Counted from the stretch's first letter, positions 8,643 to 17,145 are shown. The stretch: 64,000 nucleotides of DNA from Ectothiorhodospira sp. BSL-9 (GCF_001632845.1 NZ_CP011994.1:2552001-2616000), one strand, 5' to 3'. Notes: generated by a model not told the origin, from the letters alone. Program-made: numbers and translations.

Positions 8643-9929
8643 GTGAGTGCCCTTCCTGATATGACCCAGCACGACATGGCCCAGCCGGAGATCAGCCCTC
8701 AATCCCTGCGTCAGCGTTACCAGGCGGTACGGGATCACAGCGTCGCGCTGGCAGCACCGTTGTCCGCGGAGGACATGACGGTGCAGACCATGGCCGATGT
8801 GAGCCCCACCAAGTGGCATCTGGCCCATACCACCTGGTTTTTCGAGAATTTCATCCTGCATCCCCACGCGAAGGGTTATCACCGATTCAACGAACGTTAC
8901 GGCTACCTGTTCAACTCCTACTACTACACTGTGGGCCAGATGCACCCCCGCCCGCAGCGTGGGCAGATCACGCGCCCCGGCGTCGACCAGGTCATGGCTT
9001 ATCGCGCCCATGTGGATGAACATCTGCTGAACCTGCTGGATGAACGTGGCGACGATCCGGAGTTGGCCCAGCTGGTCACGCTGGGGCTGAACCATGAGCA
9101 GCAGCACCAGGAACTGATCCTCACGGATATCAAGCATGTGCTGGCTGCCAATCCACTGTGTCCTGCCTACCGGGATGGCCCGCTTTCCAAGGGGGTATCC
9201 TTAGCACCCCTGGAGTTTTTGCCGGGGTCCAGGGAACTGGTGGACATCGGTTCCGAGGGGACCCATTTCTGTTTCGATAACGAGCGCCCGCGGCACCGGC
9301 AATGGCTGGAACCTCACCAGTTGGGCGACCGGCTGATCACCAACGGTGAATTCCTGGAGTTCATTCGTGACGGTGGCTACCGCACCCCGGAACTCTGGCT
9401 GTCCGACGGCTGGGCCACCGTGCAGGCCCAGGGATGGGACCGCCCCCTCTACTGGAACCGGGAGTACAACTCGGAGTTCACCCTGCTGGGCGAACAGGCC
9501 CTGGATCCGTCCCGTCCCGTGTGCCATGTGAGCTACTACGAGGCTGACGCCTTTGCCCGCTGGGCCGGCGCCAGGCTGCCCACCGAGGCCGAATGGGAGA
9601 CCGCCGTTGAACAGGCCGGCATCGAACCGGCGGGGCAGGGTGGGCATTCTGCCTTTCATCCCGACACCGCACAGGGCCGTGGCCTGCGCCAGTGCTTTGG
9701 CGACGTATGGCAATGGACCTCCAGCCCCTATGTGCAATACCCCGGTTACCGGGCGCCCGCCGGCGCCATTGGGGAGTACAACGGCAAGTTCATGTGCAAC
9801 CAGATGGTGCTGCGCGGCAGCTCCTGCGTGACGCCGCCTGGGCATGCTCGAATCACCTATCGCAATTTCTTCTATCCCGGAGACCGCTGGCAGTTCATGG
9901 GGATCCGGCTGGCCAAGGATATCGACTGA
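8643..9929 (+). CDS. egtB: Ergothioneine biosynthesis sulfoxide synthase EgtB
   Basis: 428 residues, starting at a GTG with an AAGGAG site seven bases upstream. The N-terminal DinB-like domain carries KWHLAHTTWFFE and the iron-binding HEQQHQE (HxxxHxE) motif near residue 140-150; the C-terminal half is an FGE-sulfatase domain (WAGARLPTEAEWE, RITYRNFFYP). EgtB is a non-haem iron enzyme that uses O2 to form the C-S bond between hercynine and a thiol donor (gamma-glutamylcysteine or cysteine). Its stop codon overlaps the start of the hercynine-forming methyltransferase gene by one base. Since no egtA, egtC or egtE is adjacent, this is a compact two-gene arrangement. Confidence 0.95.
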   Translation: MSALPDMTQHDMAQPEISPQSLRQRYQAVRDHSVALAAPLSAEDMTVQTMADVSPTKWHLAHTTWFFENFILHPHAKGYHRFNERYGYLFNSYYYTVGQMHPRPQRGQITRPGVDQVMAYRAHVDEHLLNLLDERGDDPELAQLVTLGLNHEQQHQELILTDIKHVLAANPLCPAYRDGPLSKGVSLAPLEFLPGSRELVDIGSEGTHFCFDNERPRHRQWLEPHQLGDRLITNGEFLEFIRDGGYRTPELWLSDGWATVQAQGWDRPLYWNREYNSEFTLLGEQALDPSRPVCHVSYYEADAFARWAGARLPTEAEWETAVEQAGIEPAGQGGHSAFHPDTAQGRGLRQCFGDVWQWTSSPYVQYPGYRAPAGAIGEYNGKFMCNQMVLRGSSCVTPPGHARITYRNFFYPGDRWQFMGIRLAKDID

Positions 9930-10897
9930 TGCCGGCAAACGCACAACGCCTCAATTCCCCCGCCGACGAGCGGGAAGTGTTCCTGCAGGACATGCTCACG
10001 GCCTTGTCGGGTCGCCCGAAGCAGACCTCGCCCAAGTACTTCTACGATGAAGTGGGCTCGCGCCTGTTCGATCGGATCTGCGAGTTGCCCGAGTATTACC
10101 CCACGCGTACCGAACGGCGCATCCTTGAGCAGCACGGCGCCGAGATGGCCCGGACCCTGGGGCCGCGTGTGATGCTGGTGGAGCCGGGCAGTGGCAGCAG
10201 TACCAAGGTACCGCTGATCCTGAAACACCTGAGAGAACCCGCCGCTTATGTGCCCATGGAGATCTGTCTGGAGCATATGGTGGCCAATCTGGGGCCTCTG
10301 GAGGCCGCGTTCCCGCAATTGGAGATTCTGCCGGTGGCGGCAGACTTCACCCGGCCATTCTCGCTACCCACGCCGCGACTGCGGGCGCGGCGCCGGGTGG
10401 TGTTCTTTCCTGGCTCCACGCTGGGCAATTTCACCCCTGAAGAGGCACGGGAGTTGCTGCGTACCCTGCGCCGGGTGGTCGGTCATGGGGGCGCGTTGTT
10501 GCTGGGCGTGGATCTGCAAAAGCCATCCGAGGTGCTCATTCCTGCCTACGATGACGCTCAGGGCGTCACCGCCGCCTTCAACCTCAACCTGCTGGAGCGT
10601 GCCAACCGGGAGCTGGGCGCGGATTTCAATATCGGCAACTTCAAGCACCGGGCGGTGTGGAACGCAGACGCGGGACGCATCGAGATGCATCTGGTCAGCC
10701 GTTGTCCCCAGGCCGTGCACCTGGCTGGCGAGATGTTCCACTTTGCCACCGACGAGGCCATCATCACCGAATACAGCCACAAGTACACCCACCCGGCCCT
10801 GCAGTTGCTGGCGGCCGAGACAGGCTTTGCCGCGCATCGCACCTGGGAGGACGAGAAAGGGTGGTTCAGCCTTCAGTACTGGGTGGCGGTGGACTGA
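9929..10897 (+). CDS. egtD: L-histidine N-alpha-trimethyltransferase EgtD
   Basis: 322 residues. The start at 9929 overlaps the egtB stop (TGATG), giving translational coupling; a longer upstream frame is only a shadow of egtB. The SAM-dependent fold is recognisable from the KYFYDEVGSRLFDRICELPEYYPTR opening and the motif I VEPGSGSSTK, followed by FFPGSTLGNF and a C-terminal ITEYSHKY segment. It methylates histidine three times to hercynine, the substrate of EgtB. Together the two genes would make ergothioneine, a thiol-histidine antioxidant, suitable for a phototroph exposed to reactive oxygen species. Confidence 0.95.
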   Translation: MPANAQRLNSPADEREVFLQDMLTALSGRPKQTSPKYFYDEVGSRLFDRICELPEYYPTRTERRILEQHGAEMARTLGPRVMLVEPGSGSSTKVPLILKHLREPAAYVPMEICLEHMVANLGPLEAAFPQLEILPVAADFTRPFSLPTPRLRARRRVVFFPGSTLGNFTPEEARELLRTLRRVVGHGGALLLGVDLQKPSEVLIPAYDDAQGVTAAFNLNLLERANRELGADFNIGNFKHRAVWNADAGRIEMHLVSRCPQAVHLAGEMFHFATDEAIITEYSHKYTHPALQLLAAETGFAAHRTWEDEKGWFSLQYWVAVD

Positions 10898-10963
10898 ACG
10901 ACCCGCTGCATCCAGACCCTGAGCGCAGCGCGGTGGGAGCCTCATCCAGCTCCACCATGGCGA

Positions 10964-12002
10964 TCAGTTCCCGATGGCGGAGCCCTTGAGATGGGGTTCC
11001 TCGTTGGCGGAACGCACGCAGTTCTTGCCCGCTCTCTTGGCAAGATAGACGCTATCGTCTGCCCGCTTGATGAGTTCATCCGGGTGGGTCATGGCGGGCG
11101 TGCGCACCGCGACGCCAATGCTGGAACTGCCCTGCCATGCCCCAGCCCCCGTGGGGACTCTCATGGCGGCTACTGCATCCTTTATCTGCTCGGCAATGTA
11201 CAGGGCACCCCGCAGCGGAGTGGCCGGGCATAGCACCAGAAACTCGTCGCCACCCAGTCGACAGACGATATCGTCATTGCGCAGCGTGTGCCGCAGGGTT
11301 CTTGCCAGTTCGACCAGCACATGATCACCAGCTTCATGGCCGTAGGTGTCGTTCACTTCCTTGAAGTGATCCGCGTCGATCATCATGCAGGCCAGGGGTT
11401 TGCCCAATCGGCAGGACTCTTCCCAAAGCGCCTCAAGGTGTTGCATGGCATGACGTCGGTTCGGCAGGCCGGTGAGCGCATCCGTAAGCGATAGCACTTG
11501 CAACTGGCGGTTGGCCTCGGTGAGCTCTCGGGTTCGCGCCTCTACCCGTGCCTCCAGGGATTGGTTGAACTGAACCAGTTGCCGGTTGCGCTCGGAAACC
11601 TGAGTAAACAAGGCGCTCAAGGCGTTCACCAGTGGCTCGACATGCTCATGGCTGGTTTTCTCCGCGTCGGCATAGGCTGCCCCGGGGGAGGTGCCTATGC
11701 GGATGGCCTCGATCTGCCGCGCCATGTGCTGATCCTGGCCCAGGATGTGGAAGGCCAGCCAATGGATCAGATAGTCGAGAAGCTGTTTGCTGGCCCGGGG
11801 GGTGTCCTGAATCAGTGACCCATGCAGCCGCGTGACGTCCTCGAGAAAATCCCGATGCATCTGTACATGGGTATCCACATGGCGGGCGTCCAGGCCCATC
11901 GTCTTCATCAGCGCTTCCTCTTCCTTGAAATGAAAGCCTGCATAATCGACCAGTTGCCCGTACAGCGTTTCCAGGTCCTCCCGATGAACCTGGTTGGCAC
12001 CC
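10964..12002 (-). pseudogene. Hemerythrin-GGDEF diguanylate cyclase, 3' part of gene split by transposon
   Basis: This carries the second half of a bacteriohemerythrin domain (HFKEEEALM, HVDTHVQMH, HILGQD ligand motifs), a coiled-coil-like linker and a complete GGDEF domain (RLGGDEF) with an RNDD inhibitory site five residues before it, so the intact protein would make c-di-GMP, probably in response to O2 or redox through the di-iron centre. The first hemerythrin helix is missing here and found at 15435-15564. Joining the two with one GGGTG target copy restores an uninterrupted 387-residue frame. A TTG-started frame extending to 12070 includes transposon sequence, so some truncated product might be made. 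Confidence 0.9.
11998..12002. repeat. Target-site duplication, left copy
   Basis: The five bases CACCC (GGGTG on the minus strand) flank the transposon on this side and recur at 15435-15439 on the other. Removing the element with one copy restores the reading frame of the interrupted diguanylate cyclase. Confidence 0.85.
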
Positions 12003-12068
12003 AGTAGGTGAGTGTGATCACCCGAATTGATGTCCTCCTGATCACGTTCGTTAAGGGGCCTGATCAGC

Positions 12069-12109
12069 AAGACGCCGCCGGCGCCCGGGAGGGAGTTCGG
12101 CGGCGTCTT
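12069..12109 (-). terminator. Inverted repeat at the 3' end of the transposon genes
   Basis: AAGACGCCGCCG and CGGCGGCGTCTT form a perfect 12-bp stem with a 17-base loop, starting 22 bp after the stop codon of the last transposon gene. There is no strong T-run, so it may terminate weakly or act as a subterminal transposase site instead. Confidence 0.5.
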
Positions 12110-12131
12110 GGGCGTAGGTCTTGGGAGGACG

Positions 12132-12359
12132 TCAGAACGGAGGGTTGTCTGGGTCCTCGGTCGGGAGGGGGACGTCGGACAGTAAGCTGAGCTGGGTCAT
12201 ATTTTCCTGCGAGCGTTCGTCGTGGTAGCGGTGGATCTGCCCCAGGTAGTGGGATTCGAACAAGATCAGGAAGTCGTGGAGCAGGGCCTGCAACTCGACG
12301 ACAGCGTCGTCGCTGAGTTCGGGCCAGGGCAGGGATTGCGGATGGAGGGTTGCGGGCAT
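12132..12359 (-). CDS. Small acidic protein, last gene of the transposon
   Basis: 75 residues, starting at an ATG at 12359 with a GGAG site. It is rich in acidic and aromatic residues (LLHDFLILFESHYLGQIHRYHDER) and ends in a Pro/Asp-rich tail. I do not recognise a domain. It follows the ATPase gene by 16 bp in the same direction, and is therefore probably an accessory protein of the element, perhaps for regulation or target choice. Being the final conserved position of the cassette is the only functional clue. Confidence 0.65.
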   Translation of the reverse strand: MPATLHPQSLPWPELSDDAVVELQALLHDFLILFESHYLGQIHRYHDERSQENMTQLSLLSDVPLPTEDPDNPPF

Positions 12360-12375
12360 GAGGGTCTCCAGGGGT

Positions 12376-13221
12376 TCAACGGCTTGCGGCGGCACGGCGC
12401 GGAGTGGGTTTTTCTGCGGGGGCGAACACGTCGAGGTAGAGTTTCTCGTCGAGCTGCGGCAGATCGCGCTGGGCGGCCACGGCGAGCAGTTCGGCGGCCA
12501 GGGTGGTGAGCAGGCGGTAGTTGCCGATGGCGTGGTCACACAGGGTGTGCTGGAGCGTGGGCGTCATCAGGCTGGCGTTGCCGGCGGTGTTGAGCAGATG
12601 CTGCAGGCAAGCCAGGAGTTCCTCGCGGCTGGCCGCTTCGGTGACCAGACGGGTGCGGATGCGGGAGCCGAGCGGGATCAGTTCCTCGCGGCGCAGCTTC
12701 TCGGGCAGGCGGGCATCGCCGGCAAGGATCACGCACAAGAGCGTCTGTGAGTCGAAGCGGGCGCTGGCCATCAGGCGCAGTTCGGACAGGACCGCGGGAC
12801 TCATTTCCTGGGCTTCGTCGATCAGGAGCACTGCGCGCCGGCGGGTGGTGTCCAGATGCGCGAACCAGTTCTCGCGCAAGGCCTTGAAGCCGCCCCAGCG
12901 GTTGTGTGGGCGCAGGGGGACGCCGAAGAGATCGCCCATCTCGCGGTAGAAGTCGGCCAACTGGCTCTGCGGATGATGGATGGCGACGACGGTGAGATCG
13001 GGCAGCCGTGCCAGGCGTTCCGCGATCAGGCGCAGAACCACGCTCTTGCCGGTGCCGGGGTCGCCGTTGATCATGGCGAAGCCGCCTTCGCGGACCAGGC
13101 CCTGTTCGATGCGCCAGTAGAAGTCCTCGACGCGTGCGGGCACATAGAGCGCCTCGACCGGGATTTCGGTGGCGAATGGGTTCCACTTCAGCCCATAGAG
13201 GGCCAGTAATTTCGAGTTCAT
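12376..13221 (-). CDS. Transposon AAA+ ATPase (TniB/ExeA-like)
   Basis: 281 residues, starting at 13221 with an ATGA overlap on the transposase stop. It has a Walker A motif (GDPGTGKS), a Walker B motif (AVLLIDEAQEMS) and sensor and arginine-finger regions downstream (GSRIRTRL). The N-terminus LYGLKWNPFA is typical of the ExeA/TniB group. In related elements (Tn7 TnsC, Mu MuB, TniB) this ATPase selects the target and activates the transposase. The coupled position after the transposase gene supports that role. Confidence 0.88.
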   Translation of the reverse strand: MNSKLLALYGLKWNPFATEIPVEALYVPARVEDFYWRIEQGLVREGGFAMINGDPGTGKSVVLRLIAERLARLPDLTVVAIHHPQSQLADFYREMGDLFGVPLRPHNRWGGFKALRENWFAHLDTTRRRAVLLIDEAQEMSPAVLSELRLMASARFDSQTLLCVILAGDARLPEKLRREELIPLGSRIRTRLVTEAASREELLACLQHLLNTAGNASLMTPTLQHTLCDHAIGNYRLLTTLAAELLAVAAQRDLPQLDEKLYLDVFAPAEKPTPRRAAASR

Positions 13222-14663
13222 GCGGAGTCCTCTTCGGGGTCTGGGGTGGGCAGGTAGGCGGGCGGCAGGCCGGTGGCGGCATAGTCGGCCAGCAACTGGC
13301 GCAACAGCGGCGCCATCCCCGAGGGTGGCAGTGGCGTGAGCGCGCGTGCCGCAGGTGGCCGGACGCGTCGTTGTGCGTTGGCGTTGGCGGATTTGTCGAG
13401 CGGCAGCACCGGGCACAGGACGGTGCCGGTGCGGGGATCGACCAAGTCGACGCGGGTGCGATCCCACCGCGCGTAGCGCAGCGACACCCGGTCGAGGTGC
13501 TGGTAGCGGGCGGGGATCTCGAAGCGCTGCCCCTCCAGAGACACCGTGCCATCGGAGCGTCGCTGGCGGCGGGTGACCTCAACACGGAAAGCATCGGCCA
13601 GTGCCGCGACCGGCGGGCAGTCCCGGCTGACGTTCGGCCCGGCCAGATAGCGTTTCAGCGGGGTGGTGTCGAGTTCACTGTGGCGGGTGCGGTGATACTC
13701 CTGCTCGGCCCAAGCCTGCGTGGTCTGGTTGAGCACATCGAGGGTGAGTGGGGTTTGTCCCTCCAGCATCGGCATCAGGCGACCTTCGATACGCCCCCAA
13801 AGGGACTCTTGCTTCCCGTTCTGGTAGGGAGAATACGGTAGCGTCGTCTGGTGCAGCACACCCAGGCGCTGCAATCCGGCAACGGTTTCCTCGGCGATCA
13901 TCGCTGCACCGTTGTCCGTCATCAGGGCACGCGGCAACCCGCGCTTCATGAGTGCCTGGGACAGGCCGTGGACGAGGCTCTGCGCCGTCTCGTCCAGGTA
14001 CCACTGCAGGTGGCAGATCAAGCGCGAGCGGTCATCCAGGATGCCGAGCAGGTACGGTTTGACCCAGGCGCCCTCTCGGGTCAGTACCTTGCGCGAACCG
14101 TGGTGGAAGTCCAGGTGCCAGAGCGCACAGACATGGTCCAGCTCGTAGCTGCGCACCTCCAGCGCTGCGAATCGGTCGCGGGCGAGGATCGCGCCGTCGG
14201 TTGCACACTTCGGCCGCGCCTGGCGGAACATCCCGTGCGCCTTCAGATAGCGCCGCACCGTGGGATACGAGGGCATGCAGACCTCGCTGTCGGCCAGGTC
14301 CACGCACAGGTTGTCGAAGTGCAACTGCACCGTCCAGCCCGGATGTTCCCGGTATTGCTGCACCAGGGCGGCGATCACGGCCGGCGTCATGGCGGTGAAG
14401 TGGCCATGCGGGCGGCGCTGGTTGCGCAGTGCCGCCACCGGGTCGGGGGCCGACCGTGCCGCGTAATACCAGCGCTCCAGTGTGGACACCCCGAAGCGCA
14501 CCTCGGTGCCGGTGACGGGATGGCGCCAGACGCGCTCGGCCAACGCCGCCAGTGCCGCCCGCAATGCTCCCGGTTCCGGCGGTGCGGCGAACAAGGGACC
14601 AATGATCGAGAAGCGCAAGCGCGCCCATCGATCACGCAACAGAGGATCGTTCGGTGGATGCAC
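13218..14663 (-). CDS. DDE transposase/integrase (rve domain)
   Basis: 481 residues from a GTG at 14663 that has a GGGAGA ribosome-binding site five bases upstream; a longer frame has no such signal. The N-terminal part is a helix-turn-helix region, the middle is an RNase H-like integrase core with D (WHLDFHHGS), D (LMTDNGAAM) and E (NGKQESLWGRIEG) catalytic residues, and the C-terminus has a Mu-type beta-barrel-like segment (LEGQRFEIPARY). This enzyme would cut and join the element's ends. The stop overlaps the ATPase start by four bases. Confidence 0.92.
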   Translation of the reverse strand: MHPPNDPLLRDRWARLRFSIIGPLFAAPPEPGALRAALAALAERVWRHPVTGTEVRFGVSTLERWYYAARSAPDPVAALRNQRRPHGHFTAMTPAVIAALVQQYREHPGWTVQLHFDNLCVDLADSEVCMPSYPTVRRYLKAHGMFRQARPKCATDGAILARDRFAALEVRSYELDHVCALWHLDFHHGSRKVLTREGAWVKPYLLGILDDRSRLICHLQWYLDETAQSLVHGLSQALMKRGLPRALMTDNGAAMIAEETVAGLQRLGVLHQTTLPYSPYQNGKQESLWGRIEGRLMPMLEGQTPLTLDVLNQTTQAWAEQEYHRTRHSELDTTPLKRYLAGPNVSRDCPPVAALADAFRVEVTRRQRRSDGTVSLEGQRFEIPARYQHLDRVSLRYARWDRTRVDLVDPRTGTVLCPVLPLDKSANANAQRRVRPPAARALTPLPPSGMAPLLRQLLADYAATGLPPAYLPTPDPEEDSA

Positions 14664-14761
14664 GTTCGTCTCCCAATATGCGCGGTGCCGGCGGCACCAC
14701 GACCGGGAGAGAAGGCTACGCAGCGGGAATCGGTTCGACCATTGGCATCCTCTGCGGGAAC

Positions 14762-15319
14762 TCAGCGCCCCTCGGGCGCCGTGATCGTGAGTGGGGTGAG
14801 CAAGGCCAGCAGGCACCGCAGCGGTTCGTGTTCCTGGCCGGGCAACTGCTCCAGGAGACCGTTCGGCAACCGTGCCGCAGCCACCGGCAGCAGGAACCGC
14901 GCACCCAGCACCCGCCACAGCGAGGTCCGCACAAAGTCTTCGCGCCACCACCGCCGCCACCGTGCCAGGGTGCGCCAGGGAATCGATAACGCTTCACACA
15001 ACGCAGCCGCCGCCGTGCCGTGCCCGGCCGGCCGGGTTGACCCCAGCACCACCACCCAGCTCAGCCATACGCGCCGCCCCAGAAAACGCACCGACTGGCT
15101 GGTCGTCCGACGTCGGCACTGGCTGCAGCAGAAACTCAGCCGCGTCGCGTATTCAGCGCGGAACGCAGGCGGGCAGCCGCGCGGCTTGCGTGGATAGTTG
15201 GCGCGGTGTAGCACGCCGCCACACGGGCACCCGGCCGCCTGCGCCTCGGCCGCCAATGCCTCATCGATGTGGATTAGAAACCGGAAAAACTGGGGATCGG
15301 ACAACGGAACATGGCACAC
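14762..15319 (-). CDS. Zinc-ribbon protein of the transposon
   Basis: About 185 residues from a GTG at 15319; a more upstream GTG at 15409 is possible. The visible features are a GCPCGG pair followed by FCCSQCRRRT about 40 residues later, a four-cysteine zinc-ribbon pattern, then a basic, tryptophan-rich region resembling a helix-turn-helix (WRTLARWRRWWREDF). It is the first gene of the four-gene element and probably binds DNA, for instance at the ends or as a regulator. I recall similar genes next to transposase/ATPase pairs in other proteobacteria, but no function is established. Confidence 0.65.
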   Translation of the reverse strand: MCHVPLSDPQFFRFLIHIDEALAAEAQAAGCPCGGVLHRANYPRKPRGCPPAFRAEYATRLSFCCSQCRRRTTSQSVRFLGRRVWLSWVVVLGSTRPAGHGTAAAALCEALSIPWRTLARWRRWWREDFVRTSLWRVLGARFLLPVAAARLPNGLLEQLPGQEHEPLRCLLALLTPLTITAPEGR

Positions 15320-15434
15320 TGTGAGTGTCTCTTGGCTTGGTAACCAGAGACTCCCCCAAAGGGCGCGTTCGTTCAAGCTCCCCGAGGGGGATCCCCCCTC
15401 AAACCTCACCCTGCGTGATCATTCCACCCGCAAA

Positions 15435-15439
15435 CACCC
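15435..15439. repeat. Target-site duplication, right copy
   Basis: CACCC, identical to 11998-12002, directly adjoining the right end of the transposon and lying in the middle of the hemerythrin coding sequence. Confidence 0.85.
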
Positions 15440-15564
15440 TCAGTAAGGGTGATCGTACTCAGTAGGGCGCCCAAACGGTTGATCAGGTCCACCAGATGTT
15501 GGTGCTGCTCATCAACCGTCGACAGGCCGGTAACGAAATTGGCGTTCCACTGGAATGCAAGCAT
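15435..15564 (-). pseudogene. Hemerythrin-GGDEF diguanylate cyclase, 5' part of gene split by transposon
   Basis: From an ATG at 15564, 43 residues encode the first helix of a bacteriohemerythrin domain: FQWNANFVTGLSTVDEQHQH, with the first iron-binding His in DEQH, followed by LVDLINRLGALLS. The frame then enters transposon sequence and stops after nine foreign residues at 15406. The first 41 codons plus two bases join in frame to base 12002, reconstructing the complete protein. The 175 bp upstream should contain the promoter; nothing specific was recognised there. Confidence 0.88.
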
Positions 15565-15739
15565 GGGAAGGGGCTCCCCTTGATGGATCCGGATCGCTGC
15601 TGCAAGAACACGCGCTGGAGGAAAATCGGTCGGGTACGGCCTGCCCAGGGTATACCCACTGGCGTAGGATCTGTATCCATTTAAGAACTGGTCTGATTCT
15701 AAGCCCGATCTCCTGGCTTGCAAAGGATCAAGGTCTGAT

Positions 15740-16270
15740 TCAGTACCGACGCAACCCGCGGGGGTAGGGGTACCAGGGGTCGTACCAAGGGTCGTAATAG
15801 TACGGGGGGGGATGGCGATACGATCGGTCGGTGCGTGGTTCAGGCCACAGGTGGTGTCCGGCTGTGCGCACACGCACATAGTCGTAGTCGTGCTCGCCCA
15901 CCGGTCGCGTGGCGATCCCGTCGATTGTTCCGGTCACGGTGAAGGCGCGCCCGGGCGTATAGATGGCAGGATCGAGGAAGCCCTCCACCACGGCCAGAAA
16001 ACGGCCGTCGCTGCCGTCCCCTGAGTGTGGTCGCCCACGGTTATCCAGTTGGCGGGAGACCACCTCAACCAGAGTGCCGTGCTCCTGGTTTTCCACCCCG
16101 GCGATGGAGCCACCCCAACGCACGTGTTCTCCCTGGAAGCGCTCAGGGGCACCCCGTACCTCGGTGAGGTGCGGGCTGTCCGGGGGCGGTGCGGGTATGC
16201 CCTTGGGGGTTGCGGCGCAACCCACCAGTGCCGCCGAAGCCAGCAGAATGGGCAGCAGCAGTATGCGCAT
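15740..16270 (-). CDS. Slp-family outer-membrane lipoprotein
   Basis: 176 residues. The start at 16270 has an AGGTG site and opens a lipoprotein signal (LLASAALVGC), so Cys at about 18 is the lipidated residue; a GTG nine bases upstream is the alternative. The mature part has the Slp-type features FQGEHVRWGGSIAGVENQEHGTLVEVVSRQL and a beta-barrel OB-like core, ending in a Tyr/Pro-rich tail (PPPYYYDPWYDPWYPYP). Slp proteins are starvation- or stationary-phase outer-membrane lipoproteins of unknown biochemistry. It is divergent from the light-harvesting genes. Confidence 0.85.
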   Translation of the reverse strand: MRILLLPILLASAALVGCAATPKGIPAPPPDSPHLTEVRGAPERFQGEHVRWGGSIAGVENQEHGTLVEVVSRQLDNRGRPHSGDGSDGRFLAVVEGFLDPAIYTPGRAFTVTGTIDGIATRPVGEHDYDYVRVRTAGHHLWPEPRTDRSYRHPPPYYYDPWYDPWYPYPRGLRRY

Positions 16271-16518
16271 GGCAATCACCTGAGAAGCGGCCTGGGATGG
16301 CTGTATCCCGTTAAGACCACCGCGCCGGGTGCAGGTTCGCTTATCGTCCCATTCTCAGTGCGCGTACCTGAAGGCCCGAGGAAAATCGAGCGTCTGGGAT
16401 TTTCTTGTGCTGGATCACTATCGCGGAAGTTGTCCTCGTGTAGTGTCTGCTGCGACATGCCTGATCGCGTGGAGTCAGCGCGGTATTTGCCAGTAAGCCT
16501 CATTTGGAGGGAATTTAA

Positions 16519-16677
16519 ATGGTTGACGAAATGAAAGGTTCGCTCTCGGGACTGAACGAAGAAGAGGCCATGGAGTTCCACGGTGTCTTCATGACCAGCA
16601 TGATGGGTTTCCTGGCGGTTGCCGCTGTGGCCCACGTCCTGGCCTGGATGTGGCGTCCCTGGGGTGTGGCTTGGTAA
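16519..16677 (+). CDS. pufB: Light-harvesting LH1 beta polypeptide, copy 1
   Basis: 52 residues with a strong GGAGG site. One transmembrane helix (residues about 22-44) contains the His (VAHVLAW) that ligates bacteriochlorophyll a, preceded by the second conserved His (EFHGVF) and followed by WRPW, the hallmark of LH1-type beta subunits. It pairs with the alpha subunit encoded 90 bp downstream to form the ring antenna in the photosynthetic membrane. No reaction-centre genes (pufLM) follow in this window. Confidence 0.95.
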   Translation: MVDEMKGSLSGLNEEEAMEFHGVFMTSMMGFLAVAAVAHVLAWMWRPWGVAW

Positions 16678-16767
16678 GACCGTTCGCCTGAATGGCGAAA
16701 CGAGTTCCAGGTTGTACCTCCAGCAAAGCAGTAGAACCAGTTTTTTTCCGATATAGGAGACTTCAAT

Positions 16768-16962
16768 ATGTGGCGTACTTGGCTGCTGTTCGATCCGCGC
16801 AGAGCGCTGGTTGCCCTGTTTGCGTTCCTGGCCGTGCTGGCTCTTTTGATCCACTTCATCCTGTTGAGCACCGAGCGCTTCAACTGGATGCATAGCGCCT
16901 CTCTGGTTGACACGACCGAGCAGGTTGCCGTTCAGGAAACGGGCAAGTCAACCCTGGCCTGA
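16768..16962 (+). CDS. pufA: Light-harvesting LH1 alpha polypeptide, copy 1
   Basis: 64 residues with an AGGAGA site. The order [11 protein letters not shown], a single transmembrane helix, [15 protein letters not shown] is characteristic of LH1 alpha; the His ligates bacteriochlorophyll a and the following aromatic residues tune absorption. The C-terminal tail ([22 protein letters not shown]) is longer than in the shortest LH1 alphas. The protein encoded by the second copy is identical. Confidence 0.95.
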   Translation: MWRTWLLFDPRRALVALFAFLAVLALLIHFILLSTERFNWMHSASLVDTTEQVAVQETGKSTLA

Positions 16963-17145
16963 ACCGGCCTGAGACGGTCTGATGTCCACGCTCCCGGGCG
17001 TGGATGACCACGACGAGACTTTGGGGTTTACTTGTGCTGAGTCACGATGCCAAAACTTGTCCTGGTGTAGTGTCTACTGCGAAGTACGTGATCGCGTTGA
17101 ATCGGCGCGGTATTTGCCAATAAGGCTCATTTGGAGGGAATTTAA

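Larger units (their letters stand above)
12003..15434 (-). mobile_element. Four-gene transposon inserted in a hemerythrin-GGDEF gene
   Basis: The 3,432-bp element is bounded by the 5-bp duplication CACCC and has imperfect terminal inverted repeats sharing TGATCAC about 12 bp from each end. It encodes on the minus strand, in order, a zinc-ribbon protein, a DDE transposase, an AAA+ ATPase and a short acidic protein. A transposase plus ATPase pair with 5-bp duplication is the pattern of the Tn7/Tn5053/Mu group. I cannot assign it to a named family by eye. The genes look intact, so it may be active. Confidence 0.88.
16498..16962 (+). repeat. pufBA duplication, copy 1
   Basis: A 465-bp unit holding ribosome-binding site, LH beta, spacer and LH alpha, repeated at 17125-17589 (offset 627 bp). 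I count only a handful of substitutions across the unit, while the leaders upstream are clearly more divergent. Confidence 0.95.

Noticed and set aside
13851-15197. 448-codon plus-strand frame across the transposon
   Set aside because: It is antisense to the transposase and zinc-ribbon genes and has no coherent protein features.
16440-16475. TGT-N8-ACA palindrome in the first puf leader considered as a PpsR/CrtJ site
   Set aside because: The spacing is wrong (PpsR sites have 12 bases) and the motif is not conserved in the second leader.
16276-16893. Minus-strand frames of 205 and 148 codons antisense to the pufBA copies
   Set aside because: They are duplicated only because the light-harvesting genes are duplicated; the plus strand encodes unmistakable antenna proteins.
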